From contig CAVSRW010000012.1 of the NCBI GenBank assembly GCA_963730405.1, forward strand, positions 62,001 to 126,000: a DNA stretch of 64,000 nt, read 5' to 3'. Position numbers and translations under genes: made by a program. Below, piece by piece: positions 1 through 9,111 of this stretch. The notes under the pieces are model-generated. The model was not told the origin of the DNA. It saw nothing but the letters and a program-made list of their open reading frames with translations, and made no database searches. Each line of letters opens with the position of its first letter. Position 1 is the stretch's first letter. Source of the stretch: Gaiellasilicea sp963730405. Lineage in GTDB: Bacteria > Actinomycetota > Thermoleophilia > Gaiellales > Gaiellaceae.

Positions 1-1557
1 TTCCGCCTCGGCGATCTCCGGCGCCAGTGTCAGCGCAACACTCCAGGAGCCGAAGTCGTAACCGATGTTCGGCTTGCGGATGACGACGAGCTGGTCTACT
101 TCGACGGTCTGCGTCCCACTCGAGCTCAGCTTGCGCTTCGCACGCTGAGCTGACGACGACTCGGTATCCGAACGACTGAAGCTCGCGCACGAGGGCTGTG
201 AGCGACTTCGTGACGCGGGCACGCGCCGACCAGTGAGCGACCACCGCTACGCGTGACGCTGTGCCTACCGGCAACGAGCCTCGTTCGATTCGCGCGAGAT
301 CGCCAACCAAGCCCGCGACAGACCTCGTGCGTCGTCCGACGAGCGCCACTAGCGTCTTCGCACAAACCGTCGCGACGCCCGAAGGGGCGCGGTGAGGCGC
401 CACGAGAGCGTTTTCCTCATCGCCTTGACGTGGTCCCACGAGTCGAGCAGGTCGTTGCGGGTCGGCCTCGAGCTCCCCTTCGAGGTTTCGGCGGGTAGCG
501 GTGAATTCGTCGCGAGTGGTGACGAGCTCGTGCTCGAGATCTCGGCTCTGACTGATCGCGGCGTTGCGCGTGGCGAGCATTTCGCCGACGAGTGCGCTCG
601 TCCCGCGCTGGTCGAAGACGAAGCGGCTCATTCCCACCTGCTCGGAGAACGGTGGCGTCCGTGTCGTCTTGTCGAGTACGACGACCGAGTCGTAGCAATG
701 AATCCCGTCGACATGCGCGGTCCAAAGACGGATCGACCGGCCCCGGGGCGTGGTAACGCGTGCAGGTCGTCGATTCGGCTCTTCGTCCACTCGATGAACG
801 TTCCGCCGCGCCTCAGTCCACCGCCGAACTCCTCCCAGTAAGACGTGTGGCAGTCCTCGACGATGTACACACCACCGTCGTTCAGGCTCGGGAACAACGT
901 CTCCACTGACGTGATCTGCTGCTGCATGGTGTGACCGCCGTCGTCGATGACGATGTCGAACGGCCCGTGCCGCTCGACCACGGTTCGGAGAAAGTCGGGG
1001 TCACCCTGATCGCCGATCAGAATGGTGCGGGCCGGGCTGGCGAGTCGCGACGTGTCCTCGTCGATGTCTACGCCGATCAGAACGGTCGAGGGGCCGAGAT
1101 AGCGCTCCCACATGTCGAGCGACCCCCCGTGTGCCACCCCGATCTCGAGCACCCTGGCGCCCACATCCCTGAACGATGCGAGGTGCCGGTCGTAGATCGG
1201 AAAGTAGTGGACCCACTTGTCCAGGAGGCGGCCCGACCGGTGCGCGACGAAGTACGCGAACAGAGGGTTCTCGGACATCGCCACGGAGTCCTGGTTCAGG
1301 TAGAAGGCGAGCCTGTAGCACTCGTTCGCCAGATTTCGGTCGGCCTCTAGCCCGCGGAGTACGTCGCCAAGTAGGCGAACGCGCTCCACGGGGGAGAGCT
1401 CAGCGCTGTCTACAACCGGCCGGAGTTGTTCGCGCTCCTGCTCGTCCACCTCATCGCTGACGTAGACGATGTTCTTGGCGCGATCGTCATAGCCGGTGGC
1501 GAGCGCGTGCAGCAAGTTCGAGAGCGTGTCTCCGCTAAACAAGGGATCGTCCGATCA
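1..1557 (-). CDS. Methyltransferase-coiled coil-RgpF-like glycosyltransferase (partial, frameshifted)
   Basis: The protein runs off the left edge. The N-terminal ~270 residues are a class I SAM methyltransferase (VLEIGVAHGGSLDMW, then IDDGGHTMQQQ and YIVEDCHTSYW), as found in sugar-modifying enzymes of the CmcI/macrocin type. A short charged coiled coil follows. After it comes a WRLTAPLR segment (about 385-410) typical of the linker in multidomain glycosyltransferases, then at the edge NIGYDFGSW, the signature of rhamnan synthesis F (RgpF) proteins. The reading frame breaks near 1550, 745, 722, 455, 345 and 140, and single-base corrections restore conserved text each time (for example HVDGIHCYDSVVVLDK at about 665-712). 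The start is probably the ATG overlapping the upstream ATPase stop; the longest uninterrupted part is 628-1542. It is the last visible gene of the ABC-exporter operon. I infer that it methylates and extends a rhamnan-like glycan. Indels are more likely than decay, but a pseudogene cannot be excluded. Confidence 0.72.
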
Positions 1558-2336
1558 TGGTGCGTGCGTTGGCGCCTGCAGCTCTGTGAGCGGAACTGGT
1601 GTCGCTGATCCGGGCGGCGACTGATATCGAGCGATCACATCGTCGGGCTTACCGATAGCCTCGACGACCCCGGAACGCAACAGCAGTGCACGATCCGCGA
1701 ATGCCCCGATCGTGTAAAGGTCGTGCGTCACGAGCACGATCGTCTTCCTCTCCTCGCGAAACCGCTCGAAGGTCGCGAAGCATTTCTCCTGGAAGGCGGC
1801 GTCGCCAACGGCGAGGACCTCGTCGAGCAGCAGGATGTCGAAGTCGACCTGGATCGCGATCGAGTAGGCAAGTCGCATCTGCATACCCGACGAGAAGTTC
1901 TTGAGTTTCTGGTCGACGAAGCGTTCGAGCTCGGCGAAGGCGATGATCTCGTCGAAGCGCGCATCCAGCTCGCGTCGCGAGAGTCCGAGCAGAGTTCCGT
2001 TGACGCGCACGTTGTCGCGCGCGTTCAGCTCCATGTTGAAGCCGACGCCGAGCTCGATGAACGGCGAGAGAAGGCCGTCGACGCGTACCGAGCCGCTGTC
2101 GGCGCGATAAATGCCGGCGAGGATCTTCAGCAGGGTGCTCTTCCCGCTGCCGTTCGGCCCGACGATGCCGAAGAAGTCCCCGGGGTCGACGGAGAACGAC
2201 ACGTTGTCGAGCGCGCGCTGAGTCTCATAGGTCACCCGGCGGAACGGGTGCATGAAGTGCTCCTTGAACGTCGTTCGCTCCTCATGCGGTAGGCGGAAGG
2301 TCTTGGAGACGTTGCGGCCTCGATAGCAGCGCTCAC
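1555..2336 (-). CDS. ABC transporter ATP-binding protein, polysaccharide export (Wzt-like)
   Basis: Cytoplasmic ATPase that energises export of a lipid-linked polysaccharide together with the permease encoded just upstream. Visible motifs are Walker A (GPNGSGKST), the signature loop (NFSSGMQMRLA), Walker B (ILLLDEVLAVGD) and the switch His (LVTHD). The short C-terminus lacks the carbohydrate-binding extension of some Wzt proteins. The natural start is a GTG at 2334-2336 overlapping the permease stop (GTGA). It reads VSAAIEA and then must shift one base near 2318 (GAGGCCGCAACG, probably one C missing) to join RNVSKTFRLP. The frame without the shift would start within the permease and carry a non-homologous N-terminus. 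Family assignment is firm; substrate is inferred from neighbours. Confidence 0.93.
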
Positions 2337-3175
2337 ACGCGCTCCGCGAACCAAGGCTCCTGCTTTCTGAACATCCAAAGTCCAAGGCCGAAGATGGCCA
2401 GCGCGATTGCAATCGGAATCAGGCGACCGGCAGAAGAGCTGAACGCCTCGTTCGCCGTGATCAGGTTTGGCCCAATATCCGGATAGAGGATGATCGCCCG
2501 GATGTCCTGCAGTATCTGCGTGATCGGACTCAGAAACGCGATCTTCCGCGCCCAGTCAGGAAGAAACCCGACCGGGTAGATGATCGGCGTGGCGTACAGG
2601 ATCAGCTGCGTGGCGAGGTCCCAAATCTGGCCGATGTCCCGGAAACGAACGAACAGCGTTGCGAGAACGAGCGAGACGCCGAGGATGAAGACGTAGTACT
2701 CGAGCAATAGCAGTGGGATCAGGAGCCAGTTGAGCCGCGGCGGGATCTGGTTCCAGGCGATGAAGACGCCGACGACGACGAGGTTGACACCGAATGTGAT
2801 CGCCGCCGCGAGAGTCATCGAGGTCGGAATCACGAGCCGCGGGAACGAAAGCTTGCGCAGCAACGACTCACGCGCGACGATCGAGGACATGCCGAGGTTC
2901 GTCGCATCCACGAAGAAGGTGTAGAGGACGATGCCGATCAGGAGTGCGAGCGGGTAGTACTGGGAGATGTCGCCCAGCCGGAAGATCTTCGCGAAGACCA
3001 GGTAGAGCATGGTGAAGAGCGAGAGCGGTTTGAGCACCGACCAGACGTACCCGAGCTTGGAGCCGGAGTACTTCAGCTTGAAGTCCATGGCCGCGGTCAC
3101 GTGGAGGATCCGAAGGTTGTGCCGCATGCGCCTGGAGAACGCACCGTGAGCAGCCGAGTGCGCTGGGGAGGCCAT
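2333..3175 (-). CDS. ABC-2 type polysaccharide export permease (Wzm-like)
   Basis: Integral membrane protein of 280 aa with about six hydrophobic segments. It contains the FKLKYSGSKLGYVWSVLKP amphipathic N-terminus and the late YPVGFLPDWARKI loop typical of TagG/RfbA/Wzm permeases. It should form the membrane channel of the exporter with the ATPase that overlaps its 3' end by 4 nt. The ATG lies 8 nt downstream of a TACCCT box (3184-3189 on this strand), so it is a likely first gene of the exporter operon with little or no 5' leader. The box lies just at the end of the preceding glycosyltransferase gene. Function is secure at family level; the exported polymer is unknown. Confidence 0.94.
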   Translation of the reverse strand: MASPAHSAAHGAFSRRMRHNLRILHVTAAMDFKLKYSGSKLGYVWSVLKPLSLFTMLYLVFAKIFRLGDISQYYPLALLIGIVLYTFFVDATNLGMSSIVARESLLRKLSFPRLVIPTSMTLAAAITFGVNLVVVGVFIAWNQIPPRLNWLLIPLLLLEYYVFILGVSLVLATLFVRFRDIGQIWDLATQLILYATPIIYPVGFLPDWARKIAFLSPITQILQDIRAIILYPDIGPNLITANEAFSSSAGRLIPIAIALAIFGLGLWMFRKQEPWFAERV

Positions 3176-3181
3176 GGCGGC

Positions 3182-4555
3182 CTAGGGTACCCGAGCGCGG
3201 GTGAGCCACTTGAGCCTACGCCGGGCGGCGCCGGATGCTCGAGTGAGCACCCGTCGTGCGCTCCCCGAGAGACCGTGGCGGGCGAGACCGATCCGCAGGC
3301 GCAACCGAAAGAACTCGACCTCGGCGGCAGGACCAAGGCCGGCCGGCCGTGCGGACGTCGTGGCCGCATCGGCGAGGTGGCGGAGCGGCGCGACCACGAG
3401 CGGCCACTCGAGTGAGGGTCGGAGCGCCGCCGTCGCGAGCCTCGCGCGCCGCTGCGTGGGTGGGTCGTCCAGCATGATCTCCAGTGCCTCGACCCATCCA
3501 TCCACGTCGCCGACGTCAACGGCGCGACCGCCTCCGCCGGCGACGATCAACTCGCCAAGCGTGTCGCCACGCGTCGCGACGATGGGCAGGCCCGCCCAGA
3601 GGCAGTCGAGGAATCGGGTCCGGAATGCGAACCGGGTCTCCACGTCGTCGAAGTGCGCCGAGACCGCAACGTCCGCCTCGAGGAGGTATCGGCCGCGCTC
3701 GGCGTACGGAACCCAGCCGAAGTTGAAGAAGACGACCCGATCGCGGAGCCCGAGCTCGTCGGCGAGCGCCACTGCCTCGCCGGCCATCGCCATGTTCGGG
3801 ATGTGCGGATTCGGGTGCTTGACGCCGAGGAAGTACAGTCGCACGTCGTCGCGTCGCAGGGAGATTTCATGTACGGCGCGGATGACCGTGAGCGGGTCGA
3901 ACCAGTTCCAGATCCCGCCCGGCCAGAGCAGGAGCTTGTCGCCCGCTTCGATCCCGGGCACGACGCCGCGCAGCGCCGGGCCTGGTTCCGGCGGATCCGG
4001 GTCGATGCCGAAGGGAACGACGTCGATGAGCGTGCGCAGCGAGGGGTCGCGCTGGTAGCTGGCGCGATCGAGGCGGCGGGCGCTCGCCAGCGCACCGAGC
4101 CAGAAGTCGCGTTGCTTCTCGCTCGCGCAGACGAACGCGTCTCCTGTCGCGAGCGCGGCTTCCTGGGTGAGGCTGTTCAGCTGGGCCATCGCGTCGCGGT
4201 ACTCGGAGTGTTCTTCGCGAGCGTCGAAGGGAAGCTGCTCCAGGGTCGCAGGCGAGTAGAGGTCGTAGATGACGCGGGTCGGCAGGCGCGCGAGCGCGCG
4301 CATCGTCGTCACCGGGAGATGCTGCGTGACGACGACGTCGTAGCCGCGGACGCGAGCGGACATCCGAGCGGGATCCCACGGGTTGTCGTGCACGACCTCG
4401 AACGGCACGTCGGTGAGGTCGGTCTCGAAGGGTACGACGAGCGTGACGTCGAAGTCGCGCGCCAGCTCGACGGCGAAGTGATACGACCGGATCCCCGGCC
4501 CCGCCATGGTCTTGCCGACGTGGTCGTTGGAGACGACGAGCGCGCGCCGCTTCAT
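3182..4555 (-). CDS. GT-B glycosyltransferase, family 4-like
   Basis: A 457-aa cytoplasmic GT-B enzyme. The N-terminal domain contains TMAGPGIRSYHFAVELA and VVVTQHLPVT. The C-terminal nucleotide-sugar half contains LLLWPGGIWNWFDPLTVI and an acidic C-terminal region (ETRFAFRTRFLDCLWAGLPI) in place of the classic E-x7-E. This type is common in polysaccharide loci beside GT2 enzymes. I chose the ATG at 4555 because it overlaps the upstream GT2 stop (ATGA); longer frames to 4906 overlap that gene and lack homology. It probably transfers one sugar to a lipid-linked intermediate. Donor and acceptor cannot be read from sequence. Confidence 0.9.
   Translation of the reverse strand: MKRRALVVSNDHVGKTMAGPGIRSYHFAVELARDFDVTLVVPFETDLTDVPFEVVHDNPWDPARMSARVRGYDVVVTQHLPVTTMRALARLPTRVIYDLYSPATLEQLPFDAREEHSEYRDAMAQLNSLTQEAALATGDAFVCASEKQRDFWLGALASARRLDRASYQRDPSLRTLIDVVPFGIDPDPPEPGPALRGVVPGIEAGDKLLLWPGGIWNWFDPLTVIRAVHEISLRRDDVRLYFLGVKHPNPHIPNMAMAGEAVALADELGLRDRVVFFNFGWVPYAERGRYLLEADVAVSAHFDDVETRFAFRTRFLDCLWAGLPIVATRGDTLGELIVAGGGGRAVDVGDVDGWVEALEIMLDDPPTQRRARLATAALRPSLEWPLVVAPLRHLADAATTSARPAGLGPAAEVEFFRLRLRIGLARHGLSGSARRVLTRASGAARRRLKWLTRARVP
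3184..3189 (-). promoter_or_regulatory. Putative -10 box for the ABC exporter operon
   Basis: TACCCT on the minus strand, 8 nt upstream of the permease ATG, matching the TAnnnT-N6-9-start arrangement seen at many genes here. No convincing -35 hexamer is visible. Confidence 0.4.
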
Positions 4556-5457
4556 CCGGGCATTCCTGCGAGCAGCCAGTCGAAATGGGCTCGTGAAGGC
4601 GCGATCCGGCGTCGGCTCGCCATGATCTCGGGCAACTCGCGCATGAGTGCGAGCACTGCCGGCGCGATCAGTCGCGGATGCGCCGGAAGCCGGAGCAGCT
4701 CCCCGGCCAGCACGCGTGCCGCCGCCGGTGCCGGAAGGCACTTGAGCGCGAAGCGCATCAGGTTGTGGTGCGACGAGGTGAGCCGTCGGGTGAGATCGCG
4801 TGCGCTCGTCGCGCCGCCGACATGGTGGCGCAGCCAGGCGTCCGGGACATAGACGCTGCCGTGACCGCGGAGCCACGCCCGCCAGCAGAGGTCCAGGTCC
4901 TCCCACTCCATGAAGAAGGTCTCGTCGAAGCCACCGAGCTCGAGCAGCAGCTCTCGACGGACGAGCATGGCGGCGCCGTGGGCGCTCACCGTCGGGACGA
5001 CCTCGGTGCTCGGGACCCGATCATCGACGTGGAGACTGGGGATGTACTCGCGGAGCAGGCGGCCCGGGGAGACGGTCGTCCGCGCCTTGATGTCTCTGCC
5101 CGTCTCCCAGTCGACTTGACGGGGGTCGGCCGAGAAGCGCGACTCGTCTGCGCGGAGCGCCTCGACGAGCAGTTCCACGCAGCGCTCGTCGAGGGCGACA
5201 TCGTTGTTCAGGAGTAGCACGAGCTCTGCCGACGTCGCACGAGCTCCCTCGTTGTAGAGATGGCCGAGCCCGAGGTTGCTGCGGCGCAGCACGCGCGCTC
5301 CCAGAGCTTCCGCGACCGCAACGCTCCGGTCGCTCGACTCTCCGTCCACGACGATCACGTCGCGCGGCCGCAGCGTCTGGGCCTCCAGGCTGTGGAGGCA
5401 ATCGGGGAGGAGGTGCTCGCCCTGGTAGTTGCCGATCACGACGGCTATCTCAGGCAC
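4552..5457 (-). CDS. Glycosyltransferase family 2 (rhamnosyltransferase-like)
   Basis: A 301-aa GT-A enzyme with VVIGNYQGEHLLPDCLHSL, VIVVDGESSDRSV, the DxD-region LLLNNDVALDE and a late EWEDLDLCWRAWLRG box. This places it with the WbbL-like rhamnosyl/glycosyltransferases. The start is GTG 5457, which overlaps the end of the upstream GT4 gene; the frame extends to 5613 only by running inside that gene. It sits in a head-to-tail, overlapping glycosyltransferase operon. Inverting catalysis on a nucleotide-sugar donor is expected from the family; dTDP-rhamnose is only a guess. Confidence 0.9.
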   Translation of the reverse strand: MPEIAVVIGNYQGEHLLPDCLHSLEAQTLRPRDVIVVDGESSDRSVAVAEALGARVLRRSNLGLGHLYNEGARATSAELVLLLNNDVALDERCVELLVEALRADESRFSADPRQVDWETGRDIKARTTVSPGRLLREYIPSLHVDDRVPSTEVVPTVSAHGAAMLVRRELLLELGGFDETFFMEWEDLDLCWRAWLRGHGSVYVPDAWLRHHVGGATSARDLTRRLTSSHHNLMRFALKCLPAPAAARVLAGELLRLPAHPRLIAPAVLALMRELPEIMASRRRIAPSRAHFDWLLAGMPG

Positions 5458-6511
5458 CGGCGAGCTCCGCGAAGGCCGACGCCAGCTGCGTGCGGAGGCG
5501 GTCCGGCGAGTGATGGTCCTCGACGTAGGAGCGACCGCGGGCACGCTGCTCGGCCAAATGCTGGTGCTCGGCGAGCGCGTTCGCGATCGCATCGGCGAGT
5601 GTCTTGGGCGCAAAGTCCGCGAGCACCGTTCCTCCCCCGGAGGAGACGACGAGATCCTCGGGGCCCCCGCACGGTGTCACCACGACGGGAACGCCCGAGG
5701 CGAGCGCCTCCGCCACGACGATTCCGAAGCCCTCCTGAAGCGATGGAAGGACGAAGAGCGAGGCCTGGCGCAGCTCGTCCGCGACGGAAGCGACCTCGCC
5801 GACGGCTTCTGCGCCCTCTGGCAGGGGCATCCGGGGAGTCCGTCCGACAAGGCGTAGCCGTGCTCGTGGATGCGCCGCTCGAACACGCGGCCATGCCTCG
5901 AGCAGCAGCCGGGCGTTCTTCCGAGGGTCGTCGGCTCGACCGACGAAGACGACTCTGGGCCGCTCCAGCCGCTCGAGCCAGCTCTCGTCCGGCTCCGGAG
6001 AGTAGAGCTCCAGATCGACCGGGATCGGCAGGATCCCGATCTGCTCCGGGGCGACCGCAGCTGCACCGGCGAGGCCGTCCCTCGAGCTCGGGCTCGTGGC
6101 GAAGAGCCGCGTCGCGCCCAGAAGCACGCGCCGCTCGAGCTTGCGCAGGAGCGGCGCGTTCAAGTCGAGCGCAAGGCGCCGCGATCGCTCCAGGTGCGGT
6201 CTGCGCGCTTTCCACTCGTCGTCGAGGGCGGTGCCGATCCAGGCGGCGTACGGTCTTCCGGAACGCGCGGCGCCATAGCCGTACGGAGCTGCTGCCGCAA
6301 CGATCCAGGCGCTGTTTGCCTCCCGCACTGCCCGCGCAATTCGTCCCGACTGCGCGAGCTGAGCCAGGGAGTCGGCGAACGGCAGGAAACGCGGATGGAG
6401 CAGCGTCGGCTTCCGGTCCAGCTCGGTCGCTGCTCGCACGAACGCCTGCGTCTGCGCGAGTGCGCCCCCGCCGAAGCGCGGGTCCTGGGTAACGACGGCG
6501 ACGTCCGTCAC
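5450..6511 (-). CDS. Glycosyltransferase family 4
   Basis: A 353-aa GT-B enzyme. Visible features are GGGALAQTQAFVRAA in the N-terminal acceptor domain, the donor-domain strand RVVFVGRADDPRKNARLLL, and the E-x7-E retaining-GT4 motif in LQEGFGIVVAEALASGVPVV. The start ATG overlaps the stop of the upstream GT4 gene by 4 nt, and its 3' end overlaps the GT2 gene. This organisation indicates translational coupling in one glycan-assembly operon. Substrate specificity is not visible. Confidence 0.92.
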   Translation of the reverse strand: MTDVAVVTQDPRFGGGALAQTQAFVRAATELDRKPTLLHPRFLPFADSLAQLAQSGRIARAVREANSAWIVAAAAPYGYGAARSGRPYAAWIGTALDDEWKARRPHLERSRRLALDLNAPLLRKLERRVLLGATRLFATSPSSRDGLAGAAAVAPEQIGILPIPVDLELYSPEPDESWLERLERPRVVFVGRADDPRKNARLLLEAWPRVRAAHPRARLRLVGRTPRMPLPEGAEAVGEVASVADELRQASLFVLPSLQEGFGIVVAEALASGVPVVVTPCGGPEDLVVSSGGGTVLADFAPKTLADAIANALAEHQHLAEQRARGRSYVEDHHSPDRLRTQLASAFAELAGA

Positions 6512-7656
6512 ACGACTCGTTCGTAGATCTCCGCCTGCAGCCGGGCGACGCTGTCCGGGGACAGCTCCGCCGCCACCTCTTGGCCTTCCCGGCCGAGCTC
6601 TGCGCGCAGCCGGTCGTCCCCGAGAAGTCGCTCGAGGCCGTCACGAAGTGGAGCTTCTCCGTATGGCACGACGAGAGCGCCTCGGTCGCGCAGGAGCCCT
6701 GCAATTCCGCAGCGGTCGGTCAGGAGCGACGGTGTCCCGGCGGCCGCGGCCTCCGCGGCAACCATCCCGAAGTTCTCGTGAGCGGACGGAAGGGCGAGTA
6801 CGTCGGCGTCGCCGTACAGGTCGAGCGGCGACTCGACGGTGCCGAGCAGGTGGACGCGTCCGTTCGCCCCGAGCCGCTGCCGGAGGAGGAGCAGCTCGGA
6901 CGTCAGCCCGTGGCCGTCGTCGGGGCCGATGATCGCGAGCTGCACGCGTTCCATCGAGGTGACGGCCGCGACGAGGTGCTCCAGGCCTTTGCCGCGCGCG
7001 ATCCTGCCGACCGAGAGGACGAGCGGCGTCTCAGCGTCGAGCCCGAGTCGCTCTCGGAGCGGTCCCGGGCGTGCCGGCGGATCGTACGGTGCGGGGAACG
7101 CATTCGGGCGGATGGCGATCCGCTCCGTCGGAACGACTGCCTCGAGTTCCTGCCGCTCGATCTCCGACGCGGCGATCGCGAGTGCCGCCCCGCGGGGCAC
7201 GGAACGATAGAGCGTGGCGTCGAGGGCGCGCTTCAGACGCACCTTGCGCAACTTCGGCCGGAACATCCCGAGCGGCTCGAACACGTACGGAATGTCGTTC
7301 GCGCGGCACCAGCGGGCGGTCACGGTGCTCACGAAGTCGCGGAAGCCGAACACGTGCACCACATCGGGTCTCGGCAGCGAGTCGAGCACGCGGCCGAGCG
7401 AGGGGGCAATGCCGAACCAGCGGAAGCGGGCCGGCGTTCCGAGGTAGCGCACGGTCGCGCCGTCGACTTCGGCGACGCGCGAGCGGCGTGAGGGCCTCGT
7501 GCCGATCCCGGTGAGCGTGGTCGTCAGGACGTCGACGTGGTGGCCGAGCGCCGTCAGTTCGCGTGCCAGCGCCCGCATCACCGGGACCGGACCGCCGAAG
7601 GCTGTAGCCGGCCAGTAGGCCGGAGCGGCGAAGACAATGCGGAGGGCACGCGACAT
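6508..7656 (-). CDS. Glycosyltransferase family 4 (first gene of operon)
   Basis: A 382-aa GT-B enzyme with AYWPATAFGGPVPVMRALA (N-terminal glycine loop), VLSVGRIARGKGLEHLV and the E-x7-E region AHENFGMVAAEAAAAGTPSL. The ATG is 8 nt from a TAACGT box, and the divergent deacetylase starts only 26 nt away, so this is probably a transcription start for the leftward glycosyltransferase genes. It is expected to act in the cytoplasm on a lipid-linked glycan. Donor sugar is unknown. Confidence 0.92.
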   Translation of the reverse strand: MSRALRIVFAAPAYWPATAFGGPVPVMRALARELTALGHHVDVLTTTLTGIGTRPSRRSRVAEVDGATVRYLGTPARFRWFGIAPSLGRVLDSLPRPDVVHVFGFRDFVSTVTARWCRANDIPYVFEPLGMFRPKLRKVRLKRALDATLYRSVPRGAALAIAASEIERQELEAVVPTERIAIRPNAFPAPYDPPARPGPLRERLGLDAETPLVLSVGRIARGKGLEHLVAAVTSMERVQLAIIGPDDGHGLTSELLLLRQRLGANGRVHLLGTVESPLDLYGDADVLALPSAHENFGMVAAEAAAAGTPSLLTDRCGIAGLLRDRGALVVPYGEAPLRDGLERLLGDDRLRAELGREGQEVAAELSPDSVARLQAEIYERVV

Positions 7657-7664
7657 CGGTGGGG

Positions 7665-7674
7665 ACGTTAGCCT
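7665..7674. promoter_or_regulatory. Overlapping divergent -10 boxes
   Basis: TAACGT on the minus strand (7665-7670), 8 nt before the GT4 ATG, overlaps TAGCCT on the plus strand (7669-7674), 8 nt before the deacetylase ATG. The whole divergent intergenic space is 26 nt, so the two promoters must share or compete for RNA polymerase. Confidence 0.4.
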
Positions 7675-7682
7675 GCCGGATC

Positions 7683-8396
7683 ATGCGAGATCGGCTCGTG
7701 CTGGGCTATCACGACGTCTCGGATTCGGCCGGCTACGAACGGACCGTGATGAAGGCGGCGCTCCGGGAACAGTTGGTCAGCCTCATGCACCGAGGCTACG
7801 TCGGCACGACCTTCAGCCGCGCCATGCGTGCTCCGACCGCCTCTCGGTCGCTCGCGGTCACCTTCGATGATGGAGAACTCGGCGTCCTCGAGCACGCTTT
7901 TCCCGCGATGACGGAGTTGGGCGTACCGGGAACCGCTTTCGTATCGGTCGCACACGTCGGGACGCCGGGAATGCTCAGCTGGGACGATCTGGCGACACTC
8001 TCCGAGGCGGGGTGGGAGGTCGGCTCCCACACGATGACCCACCGGCGTCTCACAGAGCTGGACGACGTGGAGCTCGACGAGGAGCTCCGATCCTCACGCA
8101 AGGCGATCGAGGACGCGCTCGGTCAACCGTGCCGTTCGATCGCCTATCCCTACAGCGATGTCGACTCGCGTGTCCGCGCCTCCGCCGCCGCGGTGGGCTT
8201 CACGGCCGGCTGTACAACCGGCGGCCGGCCACGCGACGACGTCCTCTGCTGGCCTCGCGTAGGTGTACACGGCAGCGACAACCTCCTCGTCTTCCGGCTC
8301 AAGTCGAGTCGGTTCGGCCGGATGCTCCGCCGGACACCTCTCCGGGCACCCCTCGAGAGTGTCGGCCGCGCAGCGCGCGCCCTCAAGACGGGTTAG
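7683..8396 (+). CDS. Polysaccharide deacetylase (NodB-like)
   Basis: About 237 aa. A carbohydrate esterase 4 (NodB) domain is shown by TFDDG (catalytic and metal Asp near residues 62-63), SHTMTH (metal His near 116 and 120) and the YPYSD strand near 154. No signal peptide is visible, so it may act on lipid-linked glycan in the cytoplasm or be exported unusually. The start at ATG 7683 was preferred over GTG 7659 because it begins at the conserved MRDRLVLGYHDVSD strand and sits 8 nt from a TAGCCT box. Its stop overlaps that of the convergent methyltransferase. N-deacetylation of an amino sugar in the local polymer is inferred. Confidence 0.9.
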   Translation: MRDRLVLGYHDVSDSAGYERTVMKAALREQLVSLMHRGYVGTTFSRAMRAPTASRSLAVTFDDGELGVLEHAFPAMTELGVPGTAFVSVAHVGTPGMLSWDDLATLSEAGWEVGSHTMTHRRLTELDDVELDEELRSSRKAIEDALGQPCRSIAYPYSDVDSRVRASAAAVGFTAGCTTGGRPRDDVLCWPRVGVHGSDNLLVFRLKSSRFGRMLRRTPLRAPLESVGRAARALKTG

Positions 8397-9061
8397 ATCC
8401 TTCGACCTACGAGGGTCTCCTCGTCGACGATGAGGCCGTAGCGAGAAATCGCAGAGGCATCGAGAGCGGCCGCTCGCAGGACTTCCGTCGCGAACCCGGC
8501 GGCCTCGAGTTCCGCCAGCAAACCAGGCTGGCCGTCGACCGGCACCTGCAAGATTGCATGCCCGCCGCGCCGGAGCACCCGGTGCAGTTCCGAGAGCGCG
8601 CGCTCGCGCTCATCGACCTCGCAGAGAACGTGCAGTGCGAGCGCGGCGTCGAACGAGCCGTCCTCGAACGTCAACTCGCGCACGTCCATCTCGAGCTCCA
8701 CCTGTGGGTTGTCCACGTCGATCGAGACACGCTCGATGCCCGCACGGGTGACGAGCCGCTCGAGCGGCCGGTCGGGCGACACCTGAAGAAGCTTGATCGG
8801 GGGTGCCAACAGCGCGGGACGCTCCCGAAGCTGCAACGCGAGCAGTCGGTGGCGCTCGTATGAGCCGCAGCGCGGACAGTAGAGGCTCGGATACTCGATG
8901 AAGCGGCGAAGCCTGGCACCGCAACACGGGCATTCGACACGATCGCCGCGCAAGGCGAGCGCGACGATGGAGCCGATCGTCCGCGTCAACGGGGCGTGAA
9001 ACCGTCTGGGCACCAACGGTCTCACCGCGGTTCGCAGCCGGTGGAGCAGCACGGTGGACAT
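8393..9061 (-). CDS. Zinc-ribbon class I SAM methyltransferase
   Basis: A 222-aa protein. Two CxxC pairs (CPCCG near residues 44-48 and CPRCG near 62-66) form a zinc ribbon ahead of a Rossmann methyltransferase core. The core shows MDVRELTFEDGSFDAALALH and LHRVLRRGGHAILQVPV, typical of Methyltransf_11 proteins. The glycine-rich SAM loop is degenerate (LLQVSPDRPLERL). The ATG at 9061 follows a TACGCT box by 9 nt; the longer frame extends into the divergent promoter. It may methylate a sugar hydroxyl in the adjacent glycan pathway. Confidence 0.85.
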   Translation of the reverse strand: MSTVLLHRLRTAVRPLVPRRFHAPLTRTIGSIVALALRGDRVECPCCGARLRRFIEYPSLYCPRCGSYERHRLLALQLRERPALLAPPIKLLQVSPDRPLERLVTRAGIERVSIDVDNPQVELEMDVRELTFEDGSFDAALALHVLCEVDERERALSELHRVLRRGGHAILQVPVDGQPGLLAELEAAGFATEVLRAAALDASAISRYGLIVDEETLVGRRI

Positions 9062-9096
9062 CGCGAGGCGAGCGTAGCGTGGCTCTCGACCGTGAG

Positions 9097-9102
9097 TATT
9101 GT
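9097..9102 (+). promoter_or_regulatory. Putative -10 box before the WcaI-like glycosyltransferase
   Basis: TATTGT lies 9 nt upstream of the GTG at 9112 and supports that start over the upstream GTG at 9079. A minus-strand TACGCT at 9071-9076 serves the divergent methyltransferase. Confidence 0.35.
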
Positions 9103-9111
9103 GGCGCGCTC

